This document shows positions 9,695 through 19,108 of a stretch of 24,308 nucleotides of DNA, one piece after another. The first letter of the stretch is position 1. Each line of letters begins with the position of its first letter. Made by a program: the position numbers and the translations under genes. The notes beneath the pieces are model-generated. The model was not told the DNA's origin. It saw only the letters and a program-made list of their open reading frames with translations, and made no database searches. Origin of the DNA: Didymodactylos carnosus (Eukaryota; Rotifera; Eurotatoria; Philodinida; Philodinidae); the NCBI GenBank assembly GCA_905250885.1, contig CAJNOQ010002443.1:1-24308 (forward strand). Reading direction: 5' to 3'.

Positions 9695-10115
9695 CTTTAC
9701 CCAGCTATTGTGACCCAACGTGTGAAGCTCAGACCGGGTCTCATCCGGCTCCAAAACTGACGCGGATGGTCTTAAATGAAAGAGCTTTACTAATACTACA
9801 TATGCAGAGAAAAAAGCATTTGGCCCATGCAGGAGTTTTGAGATGAATGAAGATTCGAGTTTTCTAGAAAATCGTTTAAAGTCAAACTTCATCCAAAAAC
9901 TTTTCTAACCACATGGTAGAGTAGAGCGTTCAACTTTGAATAAAATGACATATTGCCGACATTTCTAGAACCCAAAATACCAACCTGCATGGACCAAAAG
10001 TCTTTTTCTCTGCATATGTAGTATTTGTAAAGCTCTTTCTTTTAAGACATCAATTTTGGAGCCGGATGAGCCCCGGTGTGAGCTTCACACGAGGAATCAA
10101 AATAGCTAGGTAAAG
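9695..10115. repeat. Inverted repeat with ~135-bp arms
   Basis: 9695-9833 is the reverse complement of 9984-10115 with scattered mismatches and small indels. Shared landmarks are gagccggat/atccggctc, the tgaagctca block and catatgcagaga. The spacer (9834-9983) is unrelated. In one frame the arms read a conserved-looking peptide (CEAHTGAHPAPKL), so the unit may derive from a coding repeat, but both arms are broken by stops. Confidence 0.75.
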
Positions 10116-10223
10116 GCAAAATTCCGCTTCTTTTACTGGGAGAGTAAAACGGCAGTAATTTTTTTTCCGCAATAGCTATAGACCTGCTGTTTGTGTAGCT
10201 AGGCTCAGCTCGACAAGCTCTAA

Positions 10224-10421
10224 AAAAGAGGTTGGTCTTACTATTGCTGTGAAGCACTGGCTGAAGCGTTGAAAGTGAACAAAACTCTCAAGCAACTTAA
10301 TCTGGGATATAACCAAATATTTCCTAGAGGAGGCGAAGAACTGACTGAGGCATTGAAAGTGAACAAAACTCTCACGCATGTGATGTCAAAGAGTTCTGAA
10401 TATAGTGATGAGGTTAATTAA
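10224..10421 (+). pseudogene. Leucine-rich-repeat fragment (ribonuclease-inhibitor / NLR type)
   Basis: From 10251 the frame reads EALAEALKVNKTLKQLNL, then GYNQI, then EELTEALKVNKTLTHV and a stop at 10419-10421. These are two 28-residue ribonuclease-inhibitor-type LRR units with the signature LxxLNLxxNxI and the spacing of NLRC3-like proteins, which are abundant in rotifer genomes. Upstream, the remnant of another unit is out of frame. It abuts the 9695-10115 inverted repeat. Too short to be a gene; most likely a captured or decayed C-terminal piece. Confidence 0.7.
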
Positions 10422-11056
10422 TATGAAAAAACGATGAACAACTAAAGGTAGTTGACACTCATGGGAAATGGCACACACAAAAAACATGATTTAGAGTAAA
10501 ACATCAGTCCTACAAAGGAATCATTCGCCCACTATTGTTCAATATAATTTTTAAGCCTAAATAGAGATCCTCTCAAGTTTTAAAAAATCCGGGTTGCGTC
10601 ATTGACATATATTTCATATCAAATAATGAAATAAGTTCTTCTTGAAAATACCTTTAGCTGAATGAAGTATTAGAATAAAGCTACAGTAGTCCCCTAACAT
10701 GGTGATCAATAAGATGAACTTTGGTCGAGCTCAAATCGTTTCTGGATACTCTTTACAAATGCCTGTTACTCCCGAAGATAGATAAAAAACACGAGATAAT
10801 ATCGAGATCAAAGGAACATAAAGGTATAATAAGGTGTAATAAAGGAATCATAAAGATATCAAAAAGGGGATCCTCACTTTCTCCCCTGTTAGTTATTCCC
10901 ATAATAGCAATTGTTGATATCTGTTGATCTTAAGGTTTATTTGATCGAACAAGATATCGATAACGTATGGCATAATAATACAAGAGGCGACATAGTTTGC
11001 ATTTTCTTACTGTTTACTATGTACGAAGTTGATAAAAGAATTATTAAAGAGGCGAT
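10422..11056. other. Intergenic upstream of the Hint gene
   Basis: AT-rich. 10800-10870 contains a loose array of aaaggtata/aaaggaatcata-like units. Short frames here (10721-10927, 10911-11171) overlap the Hint gene start or lack domain features. No clear TATA box. Confidence 0.4.
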
Positions 11057-12062
11057 ATGTATGCTGATCGACAATATGAGGCGCATAGACGACACAGACA
11101 AAATTCAGAACCACATAAAGAAGATTGTCCAGCGTTGTGCAACAAAAGAAAATGCCGTATTATTCGTATAATAGTAGCTCTATTAATAATTCTCACAGTC
11201 ATTATTACAGTGCCAATCGTCGTTACAAAGAGAGAGAAAACAACAACAACCACTACAACTACGACTGCAACTACGGACTTTGTTCTGGAACTGGATTACA
11301 TAACTTACTCAGTAAAACTTTATTCAAATTATCACATACTTATTGTTTGATGTAATTAAAGAACAGCGTCGAACAACAACGACACTGCAAACTACAACTC
11401 CAAAACGCAGTAAGTCATCATCCTTTTTGTACTGAAATTTTTCTACGAATTGTTTTTGTTTTCGTAGCATGTTGTGAGGATAGTTCAACGGTATTGAAAC
11501 ACGATCGTACTCCAATATTTTTGCATGATTTGAATATCGGCGATCAAGTTTTAGTGTCGTACTATGATCAAAATAATAATAATAAATTAACTTTTAAATC
11601 AAGCCCTGTGCTAACAATATTTGCATATCAACAATACAATAGACAAAAGCCATACAGTATTTAGAAATTTTGAATCAAACAATACCATTACATATAACAC
11701 CAACACATTCAATATTGATAAAAAAATAAAACGAAACGAAGGAAAACTGTCGACTTGCAAATGAAATTGAAATCGGAGACAGTATCAGACATGATAATAA
11801 TAGAGTAGAAAAAAGTATTGTTACTAATATAATTGCCTATAAGGCTTTTGATGCTTATACTCTATTAACAAATGAAGCTACAATTATTGTTAATCAATTA
11901 ATCACATCATGCTATGGAACATATAAACATGAATACATGCACTACGTATTAACGCCGATACGACCGTTATTTAAACAGATAACTAATAAACAATTAAATC
12001 GATATGTATCAAAATTATTGATTCATGTTGTACGATTATTTACTGACTTACAATTTCATTAA
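11057..12062 (+). pseudogene. Membrane-anchored Hedgehog-type Hint (autoprocessing) domain protein, disrupted
   Basis: Exon 1 (11057-11311) encodes a basic, Cys-containing N-terminus, a transmembrane helix (about residues 35-57, IIVALLIILTVIITVPIVV) and a poly-Thr linker. An intron at 11312-11366 (gt...cag, 55 bp) leads to exon 2 (11367-11409, more Thr-rich linker), and an intron at 11410-11467 (gtaagt...tag, 58 bp) leads to exon 3. Exon 3 opens with a Hint N-terminus: TCCEDSSTVL with the nucleophile-position Cys at 11470-11472, then LHDLNIGDQVLVSYY. The TxxH motif (TPTH) is at 11697-11708, and the Hedgehog-like C-terminal block ATIIVNQLITSCYG ends at 11918. In Hedgehog, Cys and TxxH drive self-cleavage. 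Here the residue before the Cys is Thr rather than the usual Gly. A frameshift at 11640-11664 and a TAA at 11727-11729 interrupt the domain. No Hedgehog signalling domain is present. The phases of both introns agree. Confidence 0.8.
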
Positions 12063-12524
12063 AACAACAATTGGGGCGCCAAGCCGTTTTAATTAAAAAC
12101 TTTTCCCCCAAAATCAACTTGATCCAATCTCTTTTGGGATTTTTTACTTTTAACAACTGTCAAAAAACAGTTTCGCAAAATTCCAGAAATTGGACTCAGA
12201 ACAGCTCATAAATCATAATCGAAGAAGAAAAAAAGTCAGTTTCAGCTGAGCATTGGTTTAAGGTTTTCCAGAAACCTTCTGAAAAACCTAAAAGCCTTAG
12301 TGTTCTGCTGAACCACTTTTTCGGCTTGATAGACAATATATGGCGCAGTTGAAGTTTTTCCTGAAAATTTACTTGAGTCACCATGAGATCTGACCGAGAT
12401 ATAAGGATTTGAACTTCTGCTGGTAACAGGCGAAAAACCGGTTTCCCCAAGATGTCTACTAGGAGATAGACATGTGCTCGGGGAAAGCGACTCCTATCAG
12501 AATGACGATAGCTGGAGAGCTGGA
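12063..12524. other. Intergenic, possible diverged repeat
   Basis: 12196-12450 can be read on minus in continuity with the decayed RT frame but no longer resembles reverse transcriptase. It shares wording (gtcagttt-agctga, aaggttttccagaaacc) with nothing I can name. No gene seen. Confidence 0.4.
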
Positions 12525-13370
12525 ATTTGCATAATTTTGTAATATAACGACTTGATTCGCCAATTTCAATCTGATGAAACCCTTAACGCAAATCTATTTT
12601 GGAGAATACTTTCGCATCATGTATATCTGATACAATTTCATCGATAATTCGTATTTCACCATTTTTCTTTGGAACTGCCATAGCTGGTAACAACCATTCT
12701 GTTGGACCAGTGGCATGTTCAATAATATCATCATTTAACATTTTCTTAATAGCTGTACTCATTTTTTCTCTTAAACTAAATGGAATTCATCGATGCTTCG
12801 TTTTAAGTGGTTTAATGCTTTTATCAATGTCTAAATTCACGGCACAATTCTTAAGCTTAACGATTTTATCACTAAAAACATTTGGATAATCACGTTTCAA
12901 TTTTTCAACGAATTTGTTACCGTTAATATTGTGAATGTTGCTTTGTATTTTGACGATACCCAATTGTTTGCATAATTCAAAACTTAAAATACATTTTTCG
13001 CGACCTTTTACCACTGTAAAATCAGCATTGATTTGCTTATCATTTACTGAAACATTACATATAAATTGCCCCATTAACGCAATTGGTTTATGTGATTGAA
13101 AACCCTATGCTTGGTTTTTCATTTCAATTAAATTTGGCTTTGGATTTAATTGTTCATATACTTGTTTATCAATAATATTAATAGATGAGCTGGTATCAAT
13201 TATCATTGTAATTCAATTATTACCATGAAAACCATTAAATGTGACTTTCGCATATGGAAATTTACCATTATCTGATTTCAACATAAATAAATATTTATTA
13301 TCAATACTTGAATCTGAACACTTGTGCTGTGATATTGTTGCTGCTTGGTCTGTATCAATTGAAGTTATAT
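12525..13370 (-). pseudogene. LTR-retrotransposon pol fragment: aspartic protease and truncated RT
   Basis: The protease shows MIIDTSSSINIID near 13170-13210 (DTS in place of the DTG/DSG active site), with stop codons just before and after. The RT begins at PLKTKHRRIPFSL and includes LLPAMAVPKKNGEIRII, then jumps directly to DEIVSDIHDAKVFSKIDL. About 20 residues normally between these two blocks are absent with the frame kept, suggesting an in-frame deletion of roughly 60 bp near 12640. A TAA follows FSKIDLR, then GFHQIE and SSRYIT, after which similarity ends. The YXDD catalytic block, RNase H and integrase are missing. Confidence 0.8.
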
Positions 13371-13446
13371 TTTATGACCTTATACGATACTTATTATTTT
13401 ACTTGTAATTAGGTTAGTTGAACGCTTGTATCTGGTGTGGTTGTTG

Positions 13447-13910
13447 CTAACTTTTGGTTCTATACATTCTTGCAAAATGATTCAATTTTCCACATTGTCT
13501 GCATGTAATACCCGTAGTTGGACAATGTTGGCGACCTTTTGTATGTTGTCTGCCGCAATAACTACAATTTATCATTGCAGAGTATGATTTTGTTGTTTTA
13601 TTTTTACCATTATCAATTCTGTTGATTTCTTCCTTTTGGCTTATTGAACTTTCTATATTTGCTACTTGCTTATCAGCTAATTCAAATGTACGCCCATTTT
13701 CGATGAGTCTATCTAAATCCATTTTTTCGCATAAGGCTTTCTTTCTCAATATGCTAGATTTACAGCCCAATAGTATCTGTTAACGTATTTCTCTGTTGTT
13801 GTCTCCCCACATGTTAACACTGAATTTCTTAATCGTGAAACAAATGAATCGAGTGTTTCATTGTTGCCTTGTTTTATTAAACGAAAATTGTATGCTTCCG
13901 TCAAGTCTAT
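13447..13910 (-). pseudogene. LTR-retrotransposon gag with zinc knuckle
   Basis: The upstream part (to 13910) reads a capsid-like stretch (FRLIKQGNNETLDSFVSRL). It shifts frame near 13780 into QILLGCKSSILRKKALCEK. The C-terminus has a first knuckle-like CSYCGRQH region and a second CRQCGKLNHFARMY, where the CX2CX4HX4C consensus ends in Tyr instead of the last Cys. Gag packages element RNA; this copy is inactive by frameshift and by loss of a zinc ligand. Confidence 0.78.
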
Positions 13911-13993
13911 TATTTAAGGACGAGTCGTGTTCAAGGTTGATTCAATTATATGAGAAATGTACATTTCAATTTAATAATGATGATATTTCAACT

Positions 13994-14251
13994 AAATTGA
14001 AAGACGAGGTAAATAAAGAAAAAGTGGCGAAAGATGTCGATAGCAGACATAAAATCAAAAAAGCAAATTTTAAAATTAGAGACAAAGTCTTATACCAACC
14101 CCCAAAGCACAAAATATCAAATAAAAAGAATCCTAGAAGACATACAGAACCATACAAAATAACAGGTATAAAAGGGACAATGATAACAGTTGACAGGGGC
14201 GATATCAAATGTATAAGAAATTCATCGTATTTTATATTATTCAAAAAGAGA
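13994..14251 (+). pseudogene. LTR-retrotransposon integrase C-terminal fragment
   Basis: A plus-strand frame with the C-terminal tail of a Gypsy-type polyprotein: NFKIRDKVLYQPP (the usual 'vGDkVl' SH3-like strand), then EPYKITGIKGTMITVDRGD and RNSSYF. The catalytic integrase core is not present upstream. It lies about 85 bp from, and opposite in strand to, the gag fragment. The frame continues to 14422 without further similarity. Confidence 0.78.
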
Positions 14252-15039
14252 AATAACCTACTAAATTATTTATTATTTGTTGCGTGTATCCCTTTTTTAA
14301 TGTTCGACGGACGGCGACCTACACGAGCTTCTACTTACGTTGATGACATGTGTTTCATCATGTACATGAATGAACAACGTCTATTTATGAATATATGCTC
14401 TTTGTTTATCTTCCTCTCATAGTTGTTGAACGAAAAATGAACAAAAATATACATATATATGTATACACGCATAATGAAACTTAGCATAACAGAAAAACTG
14501 TCAAATTGCTTGGAAAATTTTTGTGTTGAAGTACTTTTAGAAATCATCATTTGATATATCCTTCAATAGTTTACTAAATTGAATGAACGAATTAATTCAA
14601 TAATTAAGTTAAATCGAATATACTTAAAATACATTTATTGTAATGATAATAATCAATTTATTACAAACAAATGATAGTTTTGTAAACTAAATTATATACC
14701 TCAATGAATGTTGTATTTTGCGTTCCTTTTGTGCTGTTAAGAACCAAAAAGGGGACTTTTCATAGAGAAACTGATCATGGATTGAATATTTATCTCGCTC
14801 TAGTTTGGCTTCTTTTATAAACTACCGCAAAACACATACATTTTTTTTCGCTTTCTTGATCTGTTTTTTCTTTTTATTAAAAGTAAAACAAGCATTTTTC
14901 TTTTCTTTTTTTCTCGGTACTGTCCCGTGGTTCTTTTAGTTTTCTTTCTTTTTTCTCATCTATGAAACAAGACAACGTGTACTGGTAAAAACTAAAAAAA
15001 TTTTTATTCACTAACATCACCATCAACGTACCATTGACT
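14252..15039. other. AT-rich flank, possible LTR remnant, then E2 upstream region
   Basis: A downstream LTR would be expected after the integrase tail, but no second copy exists in the window to confirm one. 14450-14470 is an alternating acatatatatgtatac run. The last ~160 bp before the E2 start are pyrimidine-rich. Confidence 0.4.
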
Positions 15040-15531
15040 ATGCAGGCTGCAGCAACAGGCACAGCTTCATCCACACCATCTGCCTCAATAAGGCGTATTG
15101 AGAAGGAATTAAACGGATTAAATATTACATCACCGATTTTATCAGCTGGACCTATTGATCCTAAAAATTTATTAGAATGGGCAGCAATAATACAAGGTCC
15201 ACCAAACACACCATACGAAAATGGCCAATTTAAATTGTTAATATTATTTACAGAATTATATCCGTTGAAACCACCCCAATGTCAAATGCAAACAAAAGTA
15301 TTTCATCCAAATATAACTGAAGACCAAGGAGAAATTAGTTTAGATTTATTGTCCACATCATGGAAACCAACAACACCAATTGCAACTATAATACAGGGTA
15401 TTTATGAATTATTGGAACGACCACATGGAGAAAAATGTCTTGAAGTCGAAAAAGGAAAATTATATTTAGAAAATAGAGATGAATTTAATCGTTTAGCCAA
15501 AGATTATACAGACAAATATGCTAAACAATAA
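15040..15531 (+). CDS. Ubiquitin-conjugating enzyme E2-like protein with Ser in place of catalytic Cys
   Basis: A 163-residue UBC-fold protein with no introns. Start chosen at the ATG at 15040. Seen: N-terminal helix RRIEKELNGL (18-27), SAGPIDPKNLLEWAAIIQGP (35-54, the 'sagp...w.a.i.gp' signature), TPYENGQFKL, YPLKPP (74-79), then HPN (89-91) and GEISLDLL (97-104), where active E2s read ICLDIL. Residue 100, nine after the HPN Asn, is Ser (AGT, 15337-15339). This spacing matches UBE2K-like E2s. The Trp and Pro of WKPTTPI (108-114) fit the usual WSPALTI. E2s pass ubiquitin through the Cys; with Ser a labile thioester cannot form. The protein may be a UEV-like cofactor or a dominant binder. The frame is otherwise intact. 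Confidence 0.88.
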   Translation: MQAAATGTASSTPSASIRRIEKELNGLNITSPILSAGPIDPKNLLEWAAIIQGPPNTPYENGQFKLLILFTELYPLKPPQCQMQTKVFHPNITEDQGEISLDLLSTSWKPTTPIATIIQGIYELLERPHGEKCLEVEKGKLYLENRDEFNRLAKDYTDKYAKQ

Positions 15532-16378
15532 ACACAGCCTTTTTATATTTGATGATTATCTTAGCCCAGAATCACGTTCTTCCACTCAAGTTTGATATTT
15601 TGTTGTTGAAGAATAATTTTATGTTAACGATGTTTGTCAAACAAATGTCTTATTCTACTCTCGCAGTCGTTATACGAAGAAAAATATTTGCATGTAATTT
15701 TTCACATAAAACTAGTTAAAATTGGATGGAAAAGCTCAAAAAACCAAACAAAATTGAGACCGAACTTGTCTTAATTTTGCCTAAATTGGCCGGCTGATCA
15801 ACCGATCTAAAACCCTAGAGCAAGCTGAAACAAATATACAGTTGTATTGATACCAACTCTGCTGCGCACATATCCGTGAAAACATATTTCGTATTTTGAA
15901 GTACTCATTAATATACGCAAGAAAAAAACTAGAAAAGAGAAACCGCAAAGTCCTTAAATCTACTTTCAGCCTCTAGAAAAACGTTTTCTAACAGGACGAA
16001 AACTAATGAGAAATGGAAGGTTTTATGCGAAAAAGAGTCAGTTTTAAGCTGATTTAGGAAAACATGTTTAGCAACAGTTAAAACAAGGTTCTCTTTTTGT
16101 CGAAGATCGTAGCTTCCTGTGAAAGACATATGAACAGAACAATAGAAAGAGAAAAAACGCATAATATCATTTAGACTGTCCGGTAATATAAAAGGTTGCT
16201 ACTGTACAATGTCGTACAGGTAACAACTGAGAAGGATAGACATACACACATTCATTCTACAGTACAGAGAGATCTCCTATCCTTCATTTACCCTTCCTTA
16301 CGTTAAAACTCCTTTGAATAGTTTATTATTTTGATAGGGTACAGTCATTCTTGGATTGTGTTCTGTTCTAATAACAAC
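15532..16378. other. Intergenic, nothing firm
   Basis: AT-rich with no domain-bearing frame. 16220-16285 contains a weak inverted pair (gaaggatag / ctatccttc). Confidence 0.4.
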
Positions 16379-16476
16379 AAAGAATGGTGACTCAGTCGAT
16401 ATTCTTTCTTCATCTGTTTTCATTTCTCATGACCACGAAGAATGTTGACTCAGTTCTGGTTGAGTCACCATTCTTT
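16379..16476. repeat. Short hairpin repeat, 98 bp
   Basis: aaagaatggtgactca (16379-16394) and its exact reverse complement tgagtcaccattcttt (16461-16476) bracket the unit. A third, direct copy with one change (aagaatgttgactcag) lies at 16438-16453. No target duplication is obvious; an (at)n run follows on the right. Confidence 0.75.
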
Positions 16477-18211
16477 CTTAATATATATATATACAGTGTT
16501 TGTTTGTACGGAGGGGAGGTTTTTGGTTTTGACGTTTTGTGATTTTATTCTTACGAATAAAGTTTGTGCGGGCTAACAGATTGTTGTTCTGCTCCCTCTG
16601 TTTGGATTATTGCTAAAGTTTGGACTGTTTTGAGGAGACTTTCAGATATTTTCAAATTTTGCAAAAGTCCTACATTCCACAAAATGCCACATTCTAATTT
16701 AAAAAATCAAGCACTGATTTTCAAAATAATCGAATGCTAAGTTAGAAACTGTATAGAACTTCGTTTTTACGAACAAGCCTACCGTGATTTCTATGCAATC
16801 CTAATAATGTTCCACTACTGATCATATAAGTGATATTATTTGATTCACATAGCTGATGAAATGTATTTAATAGTTTAATCATAACTTGATGTTCACAGGG
16901 AGTGTAAAGGCGAGATAAAAGTGATGATTTTTTTCATAAAGAATAAAAATAGGGTAATTGTAGCGACAGTTGACCTTTTTACATATAGAACTCTTTGAAA
17001 CTATAATATTTAAGTTGTTTGTATTCTAATTTGTATTGTTTATGAAGTATGTTTCGTGTACAACAGAATGTTGAACTAGATTCAGTTTGATCGCATGGTG
17101 TTATTAATGATGTTAGATCAGAACATTTGGGTTTGTTCACGTAAAAGCCATGCCATCACTGATGGCATCCAGAAATTGATGCGATTTATCTTTGGTTGCA
17201 GATTTTGCTTTCGTTTAAAGCCATAGCAAAACCTAAGCAGCCGTCAAACTACTTAAATTACGAAGTAATTCTCAGTTATAAATTTCGGTGCTACATTAGA
17301 AAGAGGGAGTTAAATATTTCTGAGTGATTAGCTGCTCACTTTACGGTTAAAATTTCACCTGAAACAATTTGATTTAGAAATTTTACGTTTTTTAAATCAA
17401 ATTCTATCTCAAAAATTCTACCAGAAATGAAATTTCTTACCAGATGCAGATAGCTGATGAGCTGATTTTTGGCCCGTCCATCGTTCGTTTTTCATAAACC
17501 CCTTCGTTCGGCTTCAGTAGTTCAGAGAAGGATAAAACGAAAAATCTACATAAAAATTAATTCAAATTTTGTGAATTTGTCAATTTTTGCTTATGAGTGA
17601 TAATGTGAAAAATCGCATTGCCCATACGTTTAATAGGTCAATTATCGAACCCAACACTCAGATTTCCTTAGTTTTGACTTATGTTTTTCAAAAAAATCTC
17701 ACCTCAACGGTACAAATGAGCTGCAATTTTCAGTTCCTATATTTGAACTGTTACCATTGGTAGAGATTCATTTTAGTTTAGCCTGGAAATTTTTTCGGAT
17801 TCACCGGCTTCTTCAAATACTCGAGTACTTTTCAGAAAATACTCATACGCCTACTCGTACTCGATTTCCAGTACTCGTACTCGCATCCAGAAATCCGAGC
17901 ACTCGCCCGTCTCTGCAACTCAGTCATTTGTGACGCTACCTCATTTTTTCTTAATTCTTCCTGGACTGATATTCTTCAGAGACGGTCTTCGTCCTCCTGC
18001 TGTTGAAATTCACATCGATACTGCTCTAAATTTTCCTCATGACCCCATTCTTTTTGTAAACGTACTTTTCCTCCCCATTCTATCCTTCATATTTCTCGTT
18101 CAAGCAACAATAAAACTGACTTTGCACACAATTATAAAAGTTTAAAAGAAAAACAGAGAATATTTCAAGTGAAAGCATGAATAAAATGCAGAAAACAAAT
18201 AGAAAAAGTAG
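16477..18211. other. Gene-poor stretch with a degenerate tactcg-rich patch
   Basis: 17815-17920 is rich in tactcg/actcgtactcg units and ends in ccgagcactcgcccgtctctg, which on the other strand reads like a transposon end (cagagacgggcgag). No matching left end was found. A hydrophobic 71-codon plus frame at 17930-18145 has no recognised domain. Confidence 0.4.
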
Positions 18212-19108
18212 TCAGAAATCGGTAACAAAATAATTAATATTCTTAATAATAAGCAATTTCCACCAATATTTACTCGCACAGTTTATGCGGTTAATTCTAT
18301 TAATATAATCTTTTTTTACTTTGACACACGCGCAATCAAAACGTTTTTGGGCCTCTTTATAGCGCTGTTTGGATATATCATTATTTTGTATTTTGTAAGT
18401 GCGGTATAATTTGTTCTTTTTATATAGAAAACGTAATGAATCTGTGAAACATGGCTGGTCATTAGTACATGTTTTTATTATTTTGTGAGGTATATAAATT
18501 TCCACAGTTTGCTGTATACCCGATAATAAAATTAAACATTTATTTTCAACAGCTGCCTTAAAAAAGGAAAGGGCAGATTCATTGAGTTTCCTAGCAAGAA
18601 AAAAACGATACTGATCCCAGCTAACAGCGCTATAGTTCCAAATTTTACGAAAAGTATGTGATGGAGGTTGGACCCTGCCATCTAGTTGAATTCCAACAGG
18701 CGCATGATCGCACATTTCACACAGAATAGGTAACACTTTTGTGTCCTTAACAAGATTATGATTGTTTGTAATCGCTAAATCTAAACACGTTCTTGAAGTG
18801 AGTCTAGTTGGCTCATGTACATGTTGAAAAAATCCTAAATTTTGTACAAAAGAAAAAAATTTATTGCCTTCGGCTGTAGAGGGTTTCTCATTGCACCATT
18901 TTGAGCAATGCGCGTTAAAGTCTCCTAATAGAAGGACACCAGAAAGAGAGCGTACAGAAATGATAGTAGATATAGAGTCAGATTTTAAACTTTTATAATT
19001 GTGAGCAACGCCAGTTTTGTGTTTTTGTGTATTCCTCACTAGTTCAAGGGTATTCTTTTTGGTTTTCGTTTGTACTAGAATACAATCTACGGGAATTTGG
19101 AACTCCAA
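18212..19108 (-). pseudogene. Non-LTR retrotransposon endonuclease remnant
   Basis: A 298-codon open frame with the second half of an AP-type endonuclease: VLLLGDFNAHCSKW, LDLAITNN, and CDHAPVGI (the SDH block with Cys for Ser). It is followed by the linker usual between endonuclease and RT (NDQPCFTDSL, KRFDCACVKVKKDYINRIN, YWWKLL). The N-terminal endonuclease blocks and the whole RT are missing; the first codon in the frame is not ATG. Sequence and motif wording differ from the LINE at 1-2000, so it is a different family of the same broad (Jockey/CR1-like) group. Confidence 0.82.

Larger units (their letters stand above)
12525..13910 (-). mobile_element. Ty3/Gypsy-like LTR retrotransposon fragment: gag, protease, start of RT
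   Basis: Minus-strand order gag (13447-13910), protease (about 13130-13370), RT (12525-13074), as in Ty3/Gypsy elements of the Mag/K02A2.6-like type. All parts carry stops or shifts; no LTR was found at either end. It adjoins, in opposite orientation, an integrase fragment on the plus strand. Confidence 0.82.

Noticed and set aside
10911-11355. Alternative plus frames overlapping the start of the Hint gene
   Set aside because: Only the frame starting at 11057 gives a TM helix, a Thr linker and correct phase across both introns into the Hint domain.
11044-11515. Minus-strand frames opposite the Hint exons
   Set aside because: Poly-Val stretches are the complement of the Thr-rich linker.
13966-14244. 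92-codon hydrophobic minus frame
   Set aside because: Antisense of the integrase C-terminal fragment.
14877-15209. 110-codon minus frame
   Set aside because: Antisense to the E2 start and its pyrimidine-rich upstream region.
17930-18145. 71-codon hydrophobic plus frame
   Set aside because: No recognised domain; next to a LINE remnant and a degenerate repeat, probably chance.
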